From NCBI GenBank assembly GCA_964019165.1, contig OZ025280.1, forward strand, positions 13,262,428-13,326,427: a stretch of DNA of 64,000 bases. Direction: 5' to 3'. This document shows, in pieces, positions 54,501 to 64,000 of this stretch. The translations under genes and the position numbers were made by a program. Under the pieces are notes generated by a model. The model ran no database searches. It worked only from the letters and a program-made list of their open reading frames with translations, and was not told the DNA's origin. Within the stretch, counting starts at the first letter, position 1; the number at the start of each line of letters is the position of its first letter. This DNA is from Mastigias papua. Its lineage: Eukaryota > Cnidaria > Scyphozoa > Rhizostomeae > Mastigiidae.

Positions 54501-54740
54501 ATCTTTGAGAAACATATAGCCATCTAATGAAAGCCTATCTTCATCAACGGTGCTGTCAATTTGAGTTTCAACAATAACGATTAAGTCGTAGTTACACACC
54601 GAGTTATATGCTTCAATAAGGGAAACTCTTAGAAAATCATATGTAGTGATGCAATTCAAAGTCCACCAGCAAAAATCAAATGATTCCGGACCAGGATTAA
54701 TTTCGACATAACCACTAAGCAAAATGGTCCTGAGAAACAA
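51520..54740 (-). pseudogene. CR1/L2-group non-LTR retrotransposon with 2A-like motif
   Basis: Minus-strand LINE. The first frame (54740-53589) opens with [12 protein letters not shown], a 2A-like peptide (consensus D[V/I]ExNPGP, here Y for D), followed by an AP endonuclease (IVIVETQIDS, VVYRSPSQNHSEF, ITGDFNCHSSQW, SCIDLIFSD, SLHELCHHQIV). After a break, the RT part 53373-52849 has NPNKAHGWDGFSI, YRPISLLPIFGKMFEK and YLDISKAFDRVWHDG. Another break precedes 52759-51737, with FRPLIFLVYINDL and KLFDNDMSLF, where the FADD catalytic box has become FDND. A shift near 51735 leads to a Cys/His end, CPTNDGIEDTEHLLLLCPSF, stopping near 51560. It is clearly inactive. Confidence 0.85.
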
Positions 54741-54932
54741 CCATCCTATTCATAATGCCCTAACCGTTTTGTATCTTTTCACCAGCTGTGCAGGAAGATT
54801 CAAGATTTTCCTGTTATTCCAATGCATTATGCATTCAGTAAGTAATTCTTCTCATCCTAAAAGGTATGGTTCTTTGTTAAAGCAGCGTGTATTTGAAGAC
54901 ACATCTGAAACACAAACTCAACTGCATTTACA

Positions 54933-55330
<398 letters not shown>

Positions 55331-55611
55331 GGCACTAAGAGGAAGAGAACAAAAGAAGAATAGAAGTAGAAAGAAAAATAGGAGCTCTACCCCTGAGGAT
55401 AGAGCAAGTGCAAAGCACACAATAGATGTAGTAAAGAAAGGAAATGACAGAGGTTGAATGGAGAGATGCTGCCTGTTAATCCATACAGATATGGGAAATG
55501 AGTAAAAATGGACCGTAAAGAAACCAAGTTGAGTAGCACCTAGCAACATAGCTATACCAAGGCACAATGCCGAACTTACTTTTAAAAACTTTTAGTGGAA
55601 AGGCTATTGAA

Positions 55612-55788
<177 letters not shown>

Positions 55789-56389
55789 CACAAGTCTCTG
55801 CATGCAAAATACCTTCTGGTAACATCCGTTTAGTTACCAAAGCCAGCTTGGATATGTAGCTGTTCACCAGTTCCACTTCTTCACCTGTGGTTAGTTCAGT
55901 GCCTTCAACCCATCTGCCTCCCCAAATAATCTAAAACAGATGGCAAATGTTTCCATGTTAACCTCTAAGTACAAAGAACAGTTATGATAGATGCAGCATA
56001 TTGAGATATAACAACACTGCTGTAATGGTTCATTTCTGAATATTACCTCACAGTACCAAGCATGTCCCTTTGCATGCATGACTGACAATGCTGGCACCAG
56101 TTTATCTGCAACATCATGATCCACCCTTCTTAGCCAAGGCCAATACTGGCAAATTACATCTTGCCAAAAATAGCCCATCTGCTTTGGACTTGCACAGTGC
56201 TTTTGTAGGTACAGTGGGTATGCATAAATCTCCCCTTGAAACATATTCAAAGCCTTTTGTGCAATCTGGTGTCTGCATGCACATAAATACAACCCTGTTT
56301 CATCCAGCTTTGCTTTTCAGTGTGCAATATTTGCAGCAGCATCCCAAATACTGTCTCCACAACTGTTGTCAGTTCTGACATCCTACAGC

Positions 56390-56492
<103 letters not shown>

Positions 56493-56979
56493 TATTGTAA
56501 ACATAGTTACAGAACAGAAGAGGAAATGAAGCAGAGGAAATTGTAAAGCATTTCAACATCATTATTGCATTTACATAAATGAAGAGGAATAACACCTAAG
56601 GAAACACAAATATCTCACAGCTGAAACACATGGTCAGATTTCTACAATGATTCCTATATATAGGAATATTACATCTGTAGCAATACAGAAAAGCTTTTCA
56701 AAATTAAAAGTTGGGATCACATACTGTTGTTGTCTTTCTTATCTTTTTAACAAACTCTTCCACCTTCTGATTACGTACGACAAATTGTCCTTGGTAGTAA
56801 GAGCTACCTCTAGAGCTTGATAAGAAAGGAGTTATCTTACAATTGTATGATACATAGTCCTTTTCCATACTCTATCATTAATCAGTATTAAAATTAGTTT
56901 ATCAAGCATACTACAAAAAAGCAGTTATTAATCAATTCCCTCCTAATCTCTATTCCATATCAAATGCCTTCATGACAAT

Positions 56980-57051
56980 GCATCTGCCAGGATTTGAACC
57001 CGGATTCTCTCTGAACCTTCCAGAGAAGTGTTACCATTACACCACAGATGT
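56980..57051 (-). ncRNA. tRNA-like sequence or tRNA pseudogene
   Basis: Minus strand: CATCTGTGGTGTAATGGTAAC...CGGGTTCAAATCCTGGCAGATG. Acceptor arms CATCTG/CAGATG pair, A box TGGTGTAATGG and B box GGTTCAAATCC are good, and the anticodon stem is CTCTG/CAGAG. The anticodon loop GAAGGTT lacks U33, so it is probably a SINE head or pseudogene. Confidence 0.45.
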
Positions 57052-57789
57052 GTTCATATCAAAGTCACTGAAGAGATTTGATAGATTATAGGAATTCACT
57101 CTGTTCTACTGGCTATGGTATGTAATGTCCCTCAGGGATTTATTACAGTGTAGGATAAGTAGAAAAAACTATAGCCTGATTCCACTGGGGTAATGTAAAA
57201 CGATAAACATGAAATCAACCTACCACCCAGATTTCATAAGCCGCTTCAGCTTGCTGTTACCGTCTGCATGGACTGAGTGCTGTCTTTCAAAACATGGGGG
57301 GCATTCCATCCGGTCTTTACCCTGCAACTTCTGCAGTTCATATTGGCAATACTTCCATTCTTTAAAAGACCTTCCACATGCTGTACGATTTATAGATGGA
57401 ACCTGCTCAAAAGAAATAGCAATGGTATGCCTATTTATATCGAATGACGGAAACTATTGTTCAATATCAGAAATGCTAATGCTCTGCTCATGAACTATCA
57501 GAAGCTTCTATGAAGACATCATACAATAGCAATAGTTGGCATACTGCAAAGCTATAACACAACTTTATAACTAGGAACAGCTTCTATATCTATTCTATAT
57601 CCAACATATACTTTTTTCGAAAATAAACAATAATGTTTTACAGAGGTCGAAAGAATTCGCTAATGATTGATTACTGTAGCTTTTCAGAGATAACCATTCC
57701 TTTGATGTTTAAAGGGGCGGAGTTTTAATTCTAAGGCAAGCCCAGGTCCCCCATTCTGTCTCGCTTCGCTACAGTTTAGCCCCCCACCC

Positions 57790-58040
57790 CCACTTTCAGA
57801 CTGCTCCTCAGTCCTTGACAAAGGAGGAAAGCCTCTTTCAAGAAACGACCCCAAAAAATCCTTGCCAGTTGACATGGTTCCTCAAGACCTTTGCCAATCT
57901 GAGTCGTATTCCCTTACTATTTCACAAGAAGAGTTCCTGCCTAGGGGCATCTCATTTGTCCCCGTTCCAAATCCTATACCCATGAATCACATTTACCAAC
58001 ACAAATGATTGCTGAAATAGAAACAGAACTTGATGCCCCC
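57790..58040 (+). pseudogene. Penelope-like N-terminal fragment, copy 2
   Basis: Same as 38240-38488 (FLPRGISFVPVPNPIPMNHI), left of the Copia 5' LTR with CCCCC at the junction. Confidence 0.6.
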
Positions 58041-58135
58041 TGTTCAAGGACTTCTGGAGTATAAAATAAACAATGAACAAGATTCGACGATTACCATATT
58101 TGGAATGATCAAAAATAGTTTTGTTATATACTCAT

Positions 58136-61100
58136 CTTCTTCTTCATCTTCGAGTGCCGTGTCAAAAGACGTTGGCAGCAACGAGTTCTCTTTGCGATGC
58201 TTTTCTAACAAGTTCTATCGTGTTGTCACAATTCGTCCACTCTACAAGTTGGTTTGTGAATAGCATTCTTCTTCTCCCATGTGTTCTTTTTCCTACAATT
58301 TTACCAGTAACTACAAGGTATTCCAGTTTATCTTTCCTCATTATGTGCCCAAAGAAAGAAATTTGTCTTTTCGAAATGTCTGACATGATGTTGCTGTTTT
58401 GAATAGTCTTATTCAGTACTTCTTCATTGGTGATCTTTTCTGTCCATTTCACTTTTTCCATTCTCCTCAGGAACCACATCTCAGCCGCTTTGATCTTCCT
58501 GATGTCTGTCTTGTTTAATGTCCAGTTTTCACTTCCATACAGCAATATTGGTGTAATGTAGCATTTCAAGATTCGGTATCTCAACTGGAATGGCATCTTA
58601 AGGTTCGTCAATATAGCTTTCATTTCTATGAATGCGTTCTTGGCTACTGCAATCCTGCACTTGATGTCTACTGTACTCTTGGCATCAGATGTCATGATGC
58701 TTCCCAGATATTTGAATTGATTTACTTGTTTCAGTATTTCACCATTCAAGCTTACTTTTATCTTAGGGGGTTGCTTTCTCTTGCTGAAAACCATAACTTC
58801 AGTCTTTTGTACATTAATTTGCATTTCAAAATTTTCACATTCTTTTTGAACAGCATCAAGTAATTTCTGTAGACTCTTTTCACTTTCTGCTATAAGAACT
58901 GTGTCATCTGCAAATCTGATGTTATTTATATTGACACCACCTATTTTCACCCCCTCTAATGTATCTATTGATCTAAGGATGACTTCAGAGTATAACGAAA
59001 AGAGATCCGGTGACATTACACAGCCTTGTCTCACTCCTCTTGCACTTTCTACGAAATTTGAGAGTTGGTCTTTTAAGCGTATGTTGGCTTTCTGCTTAAA
59101 GTAGAGATGTTGCACGAGCCGTAGATCTCTGTCTTGAAACTCAAGGTCACTGAGCAATTCAAATAGGATGTTGTGCTGAACTCTATCGAAAGCTTTGGTA
59201 AAGTCGATGAAGCAGCAATATAGGTTCTTGTTCACTTCAATGCATCTCTCTGCTAAATTTTTCAGCACGAACACGGCATTTCTTGTTCCTTTATCTGGCA
59301 TAAATCCATACTGACATTCGTTGATTTCTTGATGTATGCTTGATTTCATTCTGTTTAACAATACTGTCAGTAGTAATTTTGTTGTGTGGCTCATTACACT
59401 TATTGTTCGATAATTCCCACATTCAATTGCTTTCGGCTTCTTAGGAATTGGTATAAATGTGGATTCCAGAAGGTCATCAACAATGTCACCATCGTTATAC
59501 ATTTCATTGAAAAGCCTCTCAAGAATGTCAACTCCAGTATCTCCTAGGTACATTAGAAGCTCAACAGCAATTTGATCATTACCAACCGCTTTCCCTCTTT
59601 TCATACTTTTCATTGCTCTGCGTATTTCATCTTTCAAAATGATTTCTCCGGTGAGATGTCCTTCAAACTTTATGGTTTCTCTATCTCTATTCTCATCCCC
59701 ATAAAGGTCTTTGATGTACTCCTCCCATCTTTTCATTATATCATCCTTATCTAGTAAGATCCTTCCTTTTTTGTCTTTTATCACATTCCCATCATTTCTG
59801 TTTTTCCATAGTTTTCCAACAACCTCTTTGATATTTTGATGACATTCTTTAGGACTTATGATTTTCAATTTTTCAATTTCTTGACACTTCTTCTCAAAGA
59901 ATTCAATTTTACTTTGCATACACATTTCTCTTACTCTTTTATCAAGTATCTGGTATTTTTCAGTGTTCCTTTTCATCTTCCTTCTTTCTTCCATTGTTTC
60001 TAATATTTTCTCTGTCATCCACGTTTGCCTGTTATTCTTTTTCTTTGGAACAAATTCCCTTTTGATGTTATTACAGATTTCCTTGTATGTTTCCCAAGTA
60101 CTTTTCTCTGATGATTGTCTCTCTGTCCATAGTGTCTTAGCTGCTTTTTGCATGTTTTTCATCATTTCTGTGTTTACTGCTTCGTAGTCATGTCTCATTC
60201 TTACTTCTCCTTTGTGTGTTTTCTTGAAGCAAGTTCGAACACAAGCCACTAGCAGTTGATGATCACTGCCAGAGTCTGCACTTGGGTATGTCTTACAGTC
60301 TAAAACTGAGTTTCTCATCCTACTATTCACACAGATGTAATCAATTTGATTCTGCGTCCGATCTCCTGGGCTTCTCCAAGTGTAAAGTCTGCTATCTCTA
60401 TTCTTAAAACACGTATTCGTGATTATTAGTCTGTTTTGTTCACACCAGTTTGTGAAGTCTTCACCTCTATCATTGCCCTCACCAAGTCCGACCATTCCAC
60501 AGGCTTTACTTTTGTTATTCAAGCCAACTTTAGCATTCCAGTCTCCCATAACTAGCTTGACTTCTCTATGTTTGCTTTTTGACAAAGCGATATTTACCTC
60601 CTCATAGAACTTTTCTATTTCTTTGTCACTACTGCCTGATGTTGGTGCATATACTTGTATGATAAATGTATCTGTTGGATGTCCTTTCAATCTCGCACAC
60701 AATACTCTGTCCGAGATATGCCAGTATCCTTTCAAGCTCTTTGAGTTTTTCTTGTTTATTAATAATGCTACTCCTCTTTCTGATCTTTTTTCATTTCCTG
60801 AGTATAAGAAGGTGTAATCTCCAAACTGTATTGTGCCACTATTTCTCCATCGCGTTTCTGCCAAACCTAGAATGTCAATCTTTACCCTTTCCATTTCCTT
60901 TGTTACATTTGCTAACTTCCCGGGTTGTAGGAGAGTTCTTACATTCCATGTTCCAATCTTTCTAGCAACTTTCTTATTTTTATTTCTGTTTCCCCCTCTT
61001 TTTGTTTCTGTTTTTGTTTTTGTGACAGTAGCTGGATGACGGTCGGGAGTGTCCTGTCTCTCAACACTGCACCTACCGAGCGCGGCCTCCGTGTTACGGA

Positions 61101-61262
61101 TTCCGTTGACGCTGTTGTTTTCATTCTTGTAATTATAACTCATTGATTACTAGGCAGAATAATGGAGAGGTTTGCCGTTGCCAATCCATCCAGAGCCTCG
61201 TTAGCAGGCATTGAAATGCCTCCCAGGGGACACCGCGTGGAGGTGAGGTTGTGTTATCCCCC
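58136..61262 (-). mobile_element. RTE-type non-LTR retrotransposon, copy 2
   Basis: Same target duplication (TATATACTCAT) and GAA-type tail as copy 1, but without the one-base deletion. Confidence 0.9.
58162..61143 (-). CDS. RTE endonuclease-reverse transcriptase, intact (993 aa)
   Basis: Full-length open frame. A basic N-terminal ~60 residues (TKTKTETKRGGNRNKNKK) lead into KIGTWNVRTLLQPGKLANV, the first endonuclease motif that copy 1 loses by frameshift. The endonuclease continues with LGLAETRW, MGDWNAKVG and SDHQLLVA; the RT has FIDFTKAFDRV, RQGCVMSP and the YADD-type box FADDTVLIAE; the RTE C-terminus ends QRELVAANVF. All catalytic motifs are present, so the source gene may have been active recently. 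Confidence 0.9.
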   Translation of the reverse strand: MSYNYKNENNSVNGIRNTEAALGRCSVERQDTPDRHPATVTKTKTETKRGGNRNKNKKVARKIGTWNVRTLLQPGKLANVTKEMERVKIDILGLAETRWRNSGTIQFGDYTFLYSGNEKRSERGVALLINKKNSKSLKGYWHISDRVLCARLKGHPTDTFIIQVYAPTSGSSDKEIEKFYEEVNIALSKSKHREVKLVMGDWNAKVGLNNKSKACGMVGLGEGNDRGEDFTNWCEQNRLIITNTCFKNRDSRLYTWRSPGDRTQNQIDYICVNSRMRNSVLDCKTYPSADSGSDHQLLVACVRTCFKKTHKGEVRMRHDYEAVNTEMMKNMQKAAKTLWTERQSSEKSTWETYKEICNNIKREFVPKKKNNRQTWMTEKILETMEERRKMKRNTEKYQILDKRVREMCMQSKIEFFEKKCQEIEKLKIISPKECHQNIKEVVGKLWKNRNDGNVIKDKKGRILLDKDDIMKRWEEYIKDLYGDENRDRETIKFEGHLTGEIILKDEIRRAMKSMKRGKAVGNDQIAVELLMYLGDTGVDILERLFNEMYNDGDIVDDLLESTFIPIPKKPKAIECGNYRTISVMSHTTKLLLTVLLNRMKSSIHQEINECQYGFMPDKGTRNAVFVLKNLAERCIEVNKNLYCCFIDFTKAFDRVQHNILFELLSDLEFQDRDLRLVQHLYFKQKANIRLKDQLSNFVESARGVRQGCVMSPDLFSLYSEVILRSIDTLEGVKIGGVNINNIRFADDTVLIAESEKSLQKLLDAVQKECENFEMQINVQKTEVMVFSKRKQPPKIKVSLNGEILKQVNQFKYLGSIMTSDAKSTVDIKCRIAVAKNAFIEMKAILTNLKMPFQLRYRILKCYITPILLYGSENWTLNKTDIRKIKAAEMWFLRRMEKVKWTEKITNEEVLNKTIQNSNIMSDISKRQISFFGHIMRKDKLEYLVVTGKIVGKRTHGRRRMLFTNQLVEWTNCDNTIELVRKASQRELVAANVF

Positions 61263-61379
61263 TATATACTCATATGCGCACGTTTTGTTACCAATTGCAG
61301 TTATGTTATGTTGATGGAATACGTTTATCTCTAAATCATAAAGTTATCATTTTATTTATCGTTGCTCTGCTAAGAGGTT

Positions 61380-62786
61380 ATGGGCCCAGGAGCAGAAAAG
61401 TCGAGATTTCAAAATTTGTGTTTCGATGGGCAACGTAAGTCTTATGCTTTATGGAGGAAGAAATTCATCGGGTACTTGTGCAATGATAAGCCAGATTTAT
61501 TCTCAGTCATGGATGAAGCCCTGAAAGAAGACGCTGACGACGCAACAAAAGCAAAATATGAAAAAGACAATAGAAAGCTGTACTACGAATTAGTCCTGGT
61601 ATTGGATGATAAGACGAATGACCTTATTGGCGACAACTACGAAAACGATGGCCGTGCTTTGATGCAGTATTTAGAGCAAAAGTTTCATGGAAGCGATACC
61701 CCAGCCTTATTATCTTACTACCATGAATGGACCACTTTGAAAATGGAGGCAAATGAAGCTATTGTCGATTATATTGCGCGGGCAGAATCAGCTATTTCTG
61801 GACTAAAATCATGCGGAACAGTTCTTTCTGAGACGCTGAAAATGGCAAGTGTGTTGCACGGATTACCAAAGGCCTATGCTAGTTTCATTACAGTCCATGA
61901 ACAGATGGATAAATTGAAGATGCTAGAAGAAGTGAAAACCCATGTGGACAAGCATGAAAAGACACTGAAAAATTTTAACGAAAGTCCTGAAGTCGAAGAA
62001 CCAGGTGCAGTAGCCAGTCTGATGAGAACAGTAAAACGTAAAGTTCCAAAATGTTATGGGTGTGGTGAAAAAGGGCACAAGAAAAATGACTGCAAGTTGG
62101 CTGGAAATTTGTATTGCACGACATGTAATAAAAGTGGCCACAATAATAAAGCCTGTAGAGCAAAAGGGAAAAAGAAAGACGAAATGACTGGAGCAGTGTC
62201 TATGATTGAAATTAATGACACTAAAGTGTGTAAACGACCCATGAACAATTGTAAGTCTATGGTGGACAGCGGATGTTCAAAAACTGTCATCAATTGCAAG
62301 CCTATGTTCAAGAATTTCAACGTGCTGAATGGTGATGAGTACATTGTCAAATTGGCCAATGGTGACATTATAGATGGCGCAATTGAAGGCTGCGGTGATG
62401 CTGTGATACCCATGGAAGACAGTCAAGGCAGAGTTCATGAAGTAAATTTCTCAAATGTCCTGTATTCGTCCAAGTTTCCTATGTCTCTGATAAGTGTCGC
62501 ACAAACCTGTAAAACGATGACTGCATCATTTCATTTTGACACATCTAAAGGTAAGAGTTATATGACATTGAAAGGCAAATGCTACAATATGACTCAAATT
62601 GAAAACCTGTTTTACTTGGAAATGAAAAGTGGTGTGGAAGTGAATGCTGTGCGTACCGCAAGTGAATGGCATAAAGGTTTTGCACATGCTTCACACGATA
62701 CTATTGCTAAAATGCCTGCTTGGATTGAGGACATGGAAATCTCAGGAGCTGATAAACAATCATGCGAAAATTGCATTAAAGGATAA
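61380..62786 (+). CDS. Copia gag and protease, copy 2
   Basis: Identical protein to 41827-43233, including both CCHC knuckles, MVDSGCSKTVI and the same in-frame TAA (62784-62786) between SCENCIKG and the integrase. Confidence 0.9.
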   Translation: MGPGAEKSRFQNLCFDGQRKSYALWRKKFIGYLCNDKPDLFSVMDEALKEDADDATKAKYEKDNRKLYYELVLVLDDKTNDLIGDNYENDGRALMQYLEQKFHGSDTPALLSYYHEWTTLKMEANEAIVDYIARAESAISGLKSCGTVLSETLKMASVLHGLPKAYASFITVHEQMDKLKMLEEVKTHVDKHEKTLKNFNESPEVEEPGAVASLMRTVKRKVPKCYGCGEKGHKKNDCKLAGNLYCTTCNKSGHNNKACRAKGKKKDEMTGAVSMIEINDTKVCKRPMNNCKSMVDSGCSKTVINCKPMFKNFNVLNGDEYIVKLANGDIIDGAIEGCGDAVIPMEDSQGRVHEVNFSNVLYSSKFPMSLISVAQTCKTMTASFHFDTSKGKSYMTLKGKCYNMTQIENLFYLEMKSGVEVNAVRTASEWHKGFAHASHDTIAKMPAWIEDMEISGADKQSCENCIKG

Positions 62787-64000
62787 ATGCACAGAGAAAA
62801 CATCGGAAAAGGGCAAATTGCTAACAGTCACAGTCCATTAGAAGTCATACATTCGGACACATGTGAAATGCCGATAGCTTCCAAAGGTGGCTACAAGCAT
62901 GTAATAATTTTCCTCGATGACTATTCTGGATATACTTTTATCTATTTGCTGAAACGAAAGAGCGATAGTCATTTGGCGCTGAAAATGTTCCTAAATCACA
63001 TTAAAAGCAGCCACATTGCTCAATTACATACTGATTGCGGAACCGAGTACGTGAATGAGGAATTTCTTGCGGAGCTCACAAATAATGGAATTCGACATAC
63101 AACATCTACGCCTTATGTGCACAATCAAAATGGCAAAGCAGAACGCTGTTTCAGAACCTTGACCGAAGCGACTAGATGTTTGCTGATTGAAAGCAAATTG
63201 GATCAGAAATATTGGGATTACGCCGTACGCTATGCACATTTGGTACGCAATTTTTGTCCCGGTCCCAGAAATGCAAAGATGAGCAAATATGAATTATTTT
63301 ACGGGGAAAAGCCAAGTGTTGCAAAGCTGAAAATCTTTGGCGAAGTCTGCATGTCCTATGACGAACGACAGAAAACAAAGTTAGACGATCGCTGTAGATT
63401 AGGTTACTTTCTTGGTATTGACTCAAAAAGTGGAAGTTACTACTTTTTAGACAGTGATACCGAACAAGTCTGTATTACCAATTCAATCAGAACAATGAAA
63501 GAACCAAGAGAGCAGCAGGTCAACAATGAAGACACAGAGGATGCCGTTTACCCATTAGAAAATCCGCCTCCGGGAGGAAGTCACATTTTGGAGGGAGACA
63601 TGGGCAACGACGATCCTTGTGTACAACCAGTCATTGAAAATCAGAATAACGATGATGCTGATGCGATTTCTGATGAAAGCAACTCAGATTATGCAAATGC
63701 AAGTGACAGTGAAGACGATATTCATCCTGTCAATGTTAGGCCACAACGTGCAACTGAGCGACCCAAACACCTTAATGACTATGAAGTAGATTGGTCGGGT
63801 GCCTGTTGGATTGGCATGTGTAAGCCTGAAAGCTACCAAGAAGCTGTTAATGGCAAGAATGCAGTTGAATGGCAAACAGCAATAAATTACGAACTGCAAG
63901 CCTTGGAAAAAAATGACACATGGGAAATTGTAAACAGACCAGAAAAGGCCAACATTATTTCACCAAAGTGGGTATTTGCTATCAAAGGTGATACTTCTCT
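62787..64000 (+). CDS. Copia integrase and start of RT, copy 2, cut by the window end
   Basis: Same frame as gag. Integrase motifs IIFLDDYSGY, LHTDCGTEYVN and NGKAERCFRTL are present, followed by an acidic linker (SNSDYANASDSEDD) and the beginning of the RT (SPKWVFAIKGD). No lesion is visible up to 64000. Whether the TGA and 40-bp duplication of copy 1 are shared cannot be seen. Confidence 0.85.
   Translation, partial: MHRENIGKGQIANSHSPLEVIHSDTCEMPIASKGGYKHVIIFLDDYSGYTFIYLLKRKSDSHLALKMFLNHIKSSHIAQLHTDCGTEYVNEEFLAELTNNGIRHTTSTPYVHNQNGKAERCFRTLTEATRCLLIESKLDQKYWDYAVRYAHLVRNFCPGPRNAKMSKYELFYGEKPSVAKLKIFGEVCMSYDERQKTKLDDRCRLGYFLGIDSKSGSYYFLDSDTEQVCITNSIRTMKEPREQQVNNEDTEDAVYPLENPPPGGSHILEGDMGNDDPCVQPVIENQNNDDADAISDESNSDYANASDSEDDIHPVNVRPQRATERPKHLNDYEVDWSGACWIGMCKPESYQEAVNGKNAVEWQTAINYELQALEKNDTWEIVNRPEKANIISPKWVFAIKGDTS

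Larger units (their letters stand above)
57610..64000. repeat. Segmental duplication, copy 2 (paired with 38058-44447)
   Basis: Carries the Penelope fragment, Copia 5' LTR, nested RTE and Copia gag/pol in the same order and at the same insertion points. The shared nesting means the whole block was copied after both insertions. It continues past the window end. Confidence 0.9.
58041..64000 (+). mobile_element. Copia LTR retrotransposon, copy 2, runs off the window
   Basis: 5' LTR 58041-58135 plus 61274-61375, split by the RTE at the same base as in copy 1. The 3' part is outside the window. Confidence 0.9.

Overview
The window is animal nuclear DNA: AT-rich, with long (TA)n tracts, spliced genes with short exons, and a very dense, nested set of transposable elements. 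Penelope-like retroelements with GIY-YIG endonucleases, KDZ-type and HMGXB3-like cysteine-rich sequences, RTE, Copia, Harbinger, hAT and Tc1-type elements together suggest an aquatic invertebrate. The species cannot be told from the sequence. There is no bacterial gene organisation.

The most interesting content is a family of composite DNA elements present in three copies (10019-14235, 21207-26241, and a truncated copy 3074-5195). The two complete copies share one layout: a ~277-nt terminus with a nested inverted repeat; a conserved TGACGTCA block 112-114 nt inside; a Rep gene (HUH nickase plus SF3 helicase, like those of CRESS-DNA viruses and parvoviruses); a region of hairpins and iterons; a Tc1/mariner-type DD34E transposase in the opposite orientation; and a second terminus. 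Both are flanked by TA. A paralogous empty site at 28679-28680 carries a single TA exactly where the 4.2-kb copy sits, so the whole unit moved as one element. A natural reading is that Rep copies the element and the transposase cuts and inserts it at TA. I do not recognise this combination as a described family.

Layout: 1-569 LTR-element pol fragment; 734-2027 Harbinger transposon; 2031-3073 gypsy gag remnant (-); 3074-5195 Rep element A; 5751-7018 HMGXB3-like remnant (-); 7474-10016 Penelope-like element (-), interrupted by Rep element 1 (10017-14237) and continuing to 14561; 14655-19640 two Penelope-like elements head to head; 19822-20466 inverted-repeat element; 20566-28344 hAT-like element with Rep element 2 inside it; 28345-29578 Penelope 5' copy with the empty site; 29891-30165 tRNA-like repeat; 30378-31020 tandem duplicated exons (-); 33429-36500 a predicted micro-exon gene (+); 38058-46275 RTE inside Copia inside Penelope; 46768-47454 Harbinger-type MITE; 47798-48776 unknown coding exon; 49208-57402 exons of a decayed KDZ transposase (-), with a 2A-bearing LINE inside; 57610-64000 a near-identical duplicate of 38058-44447.

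Most coding capacity is from mobile elements, and most copies are broken. The intact open frames of note are Rep of element 2 (22250-23524), the 897-aa Penelope protein (14999-17692) and the second RTE copy (58162-61143). The only clear candidates for host genes are the micro-exon gene at 33.4-36.5 kb and the duplicated exons at 30.4-31.0 kb.
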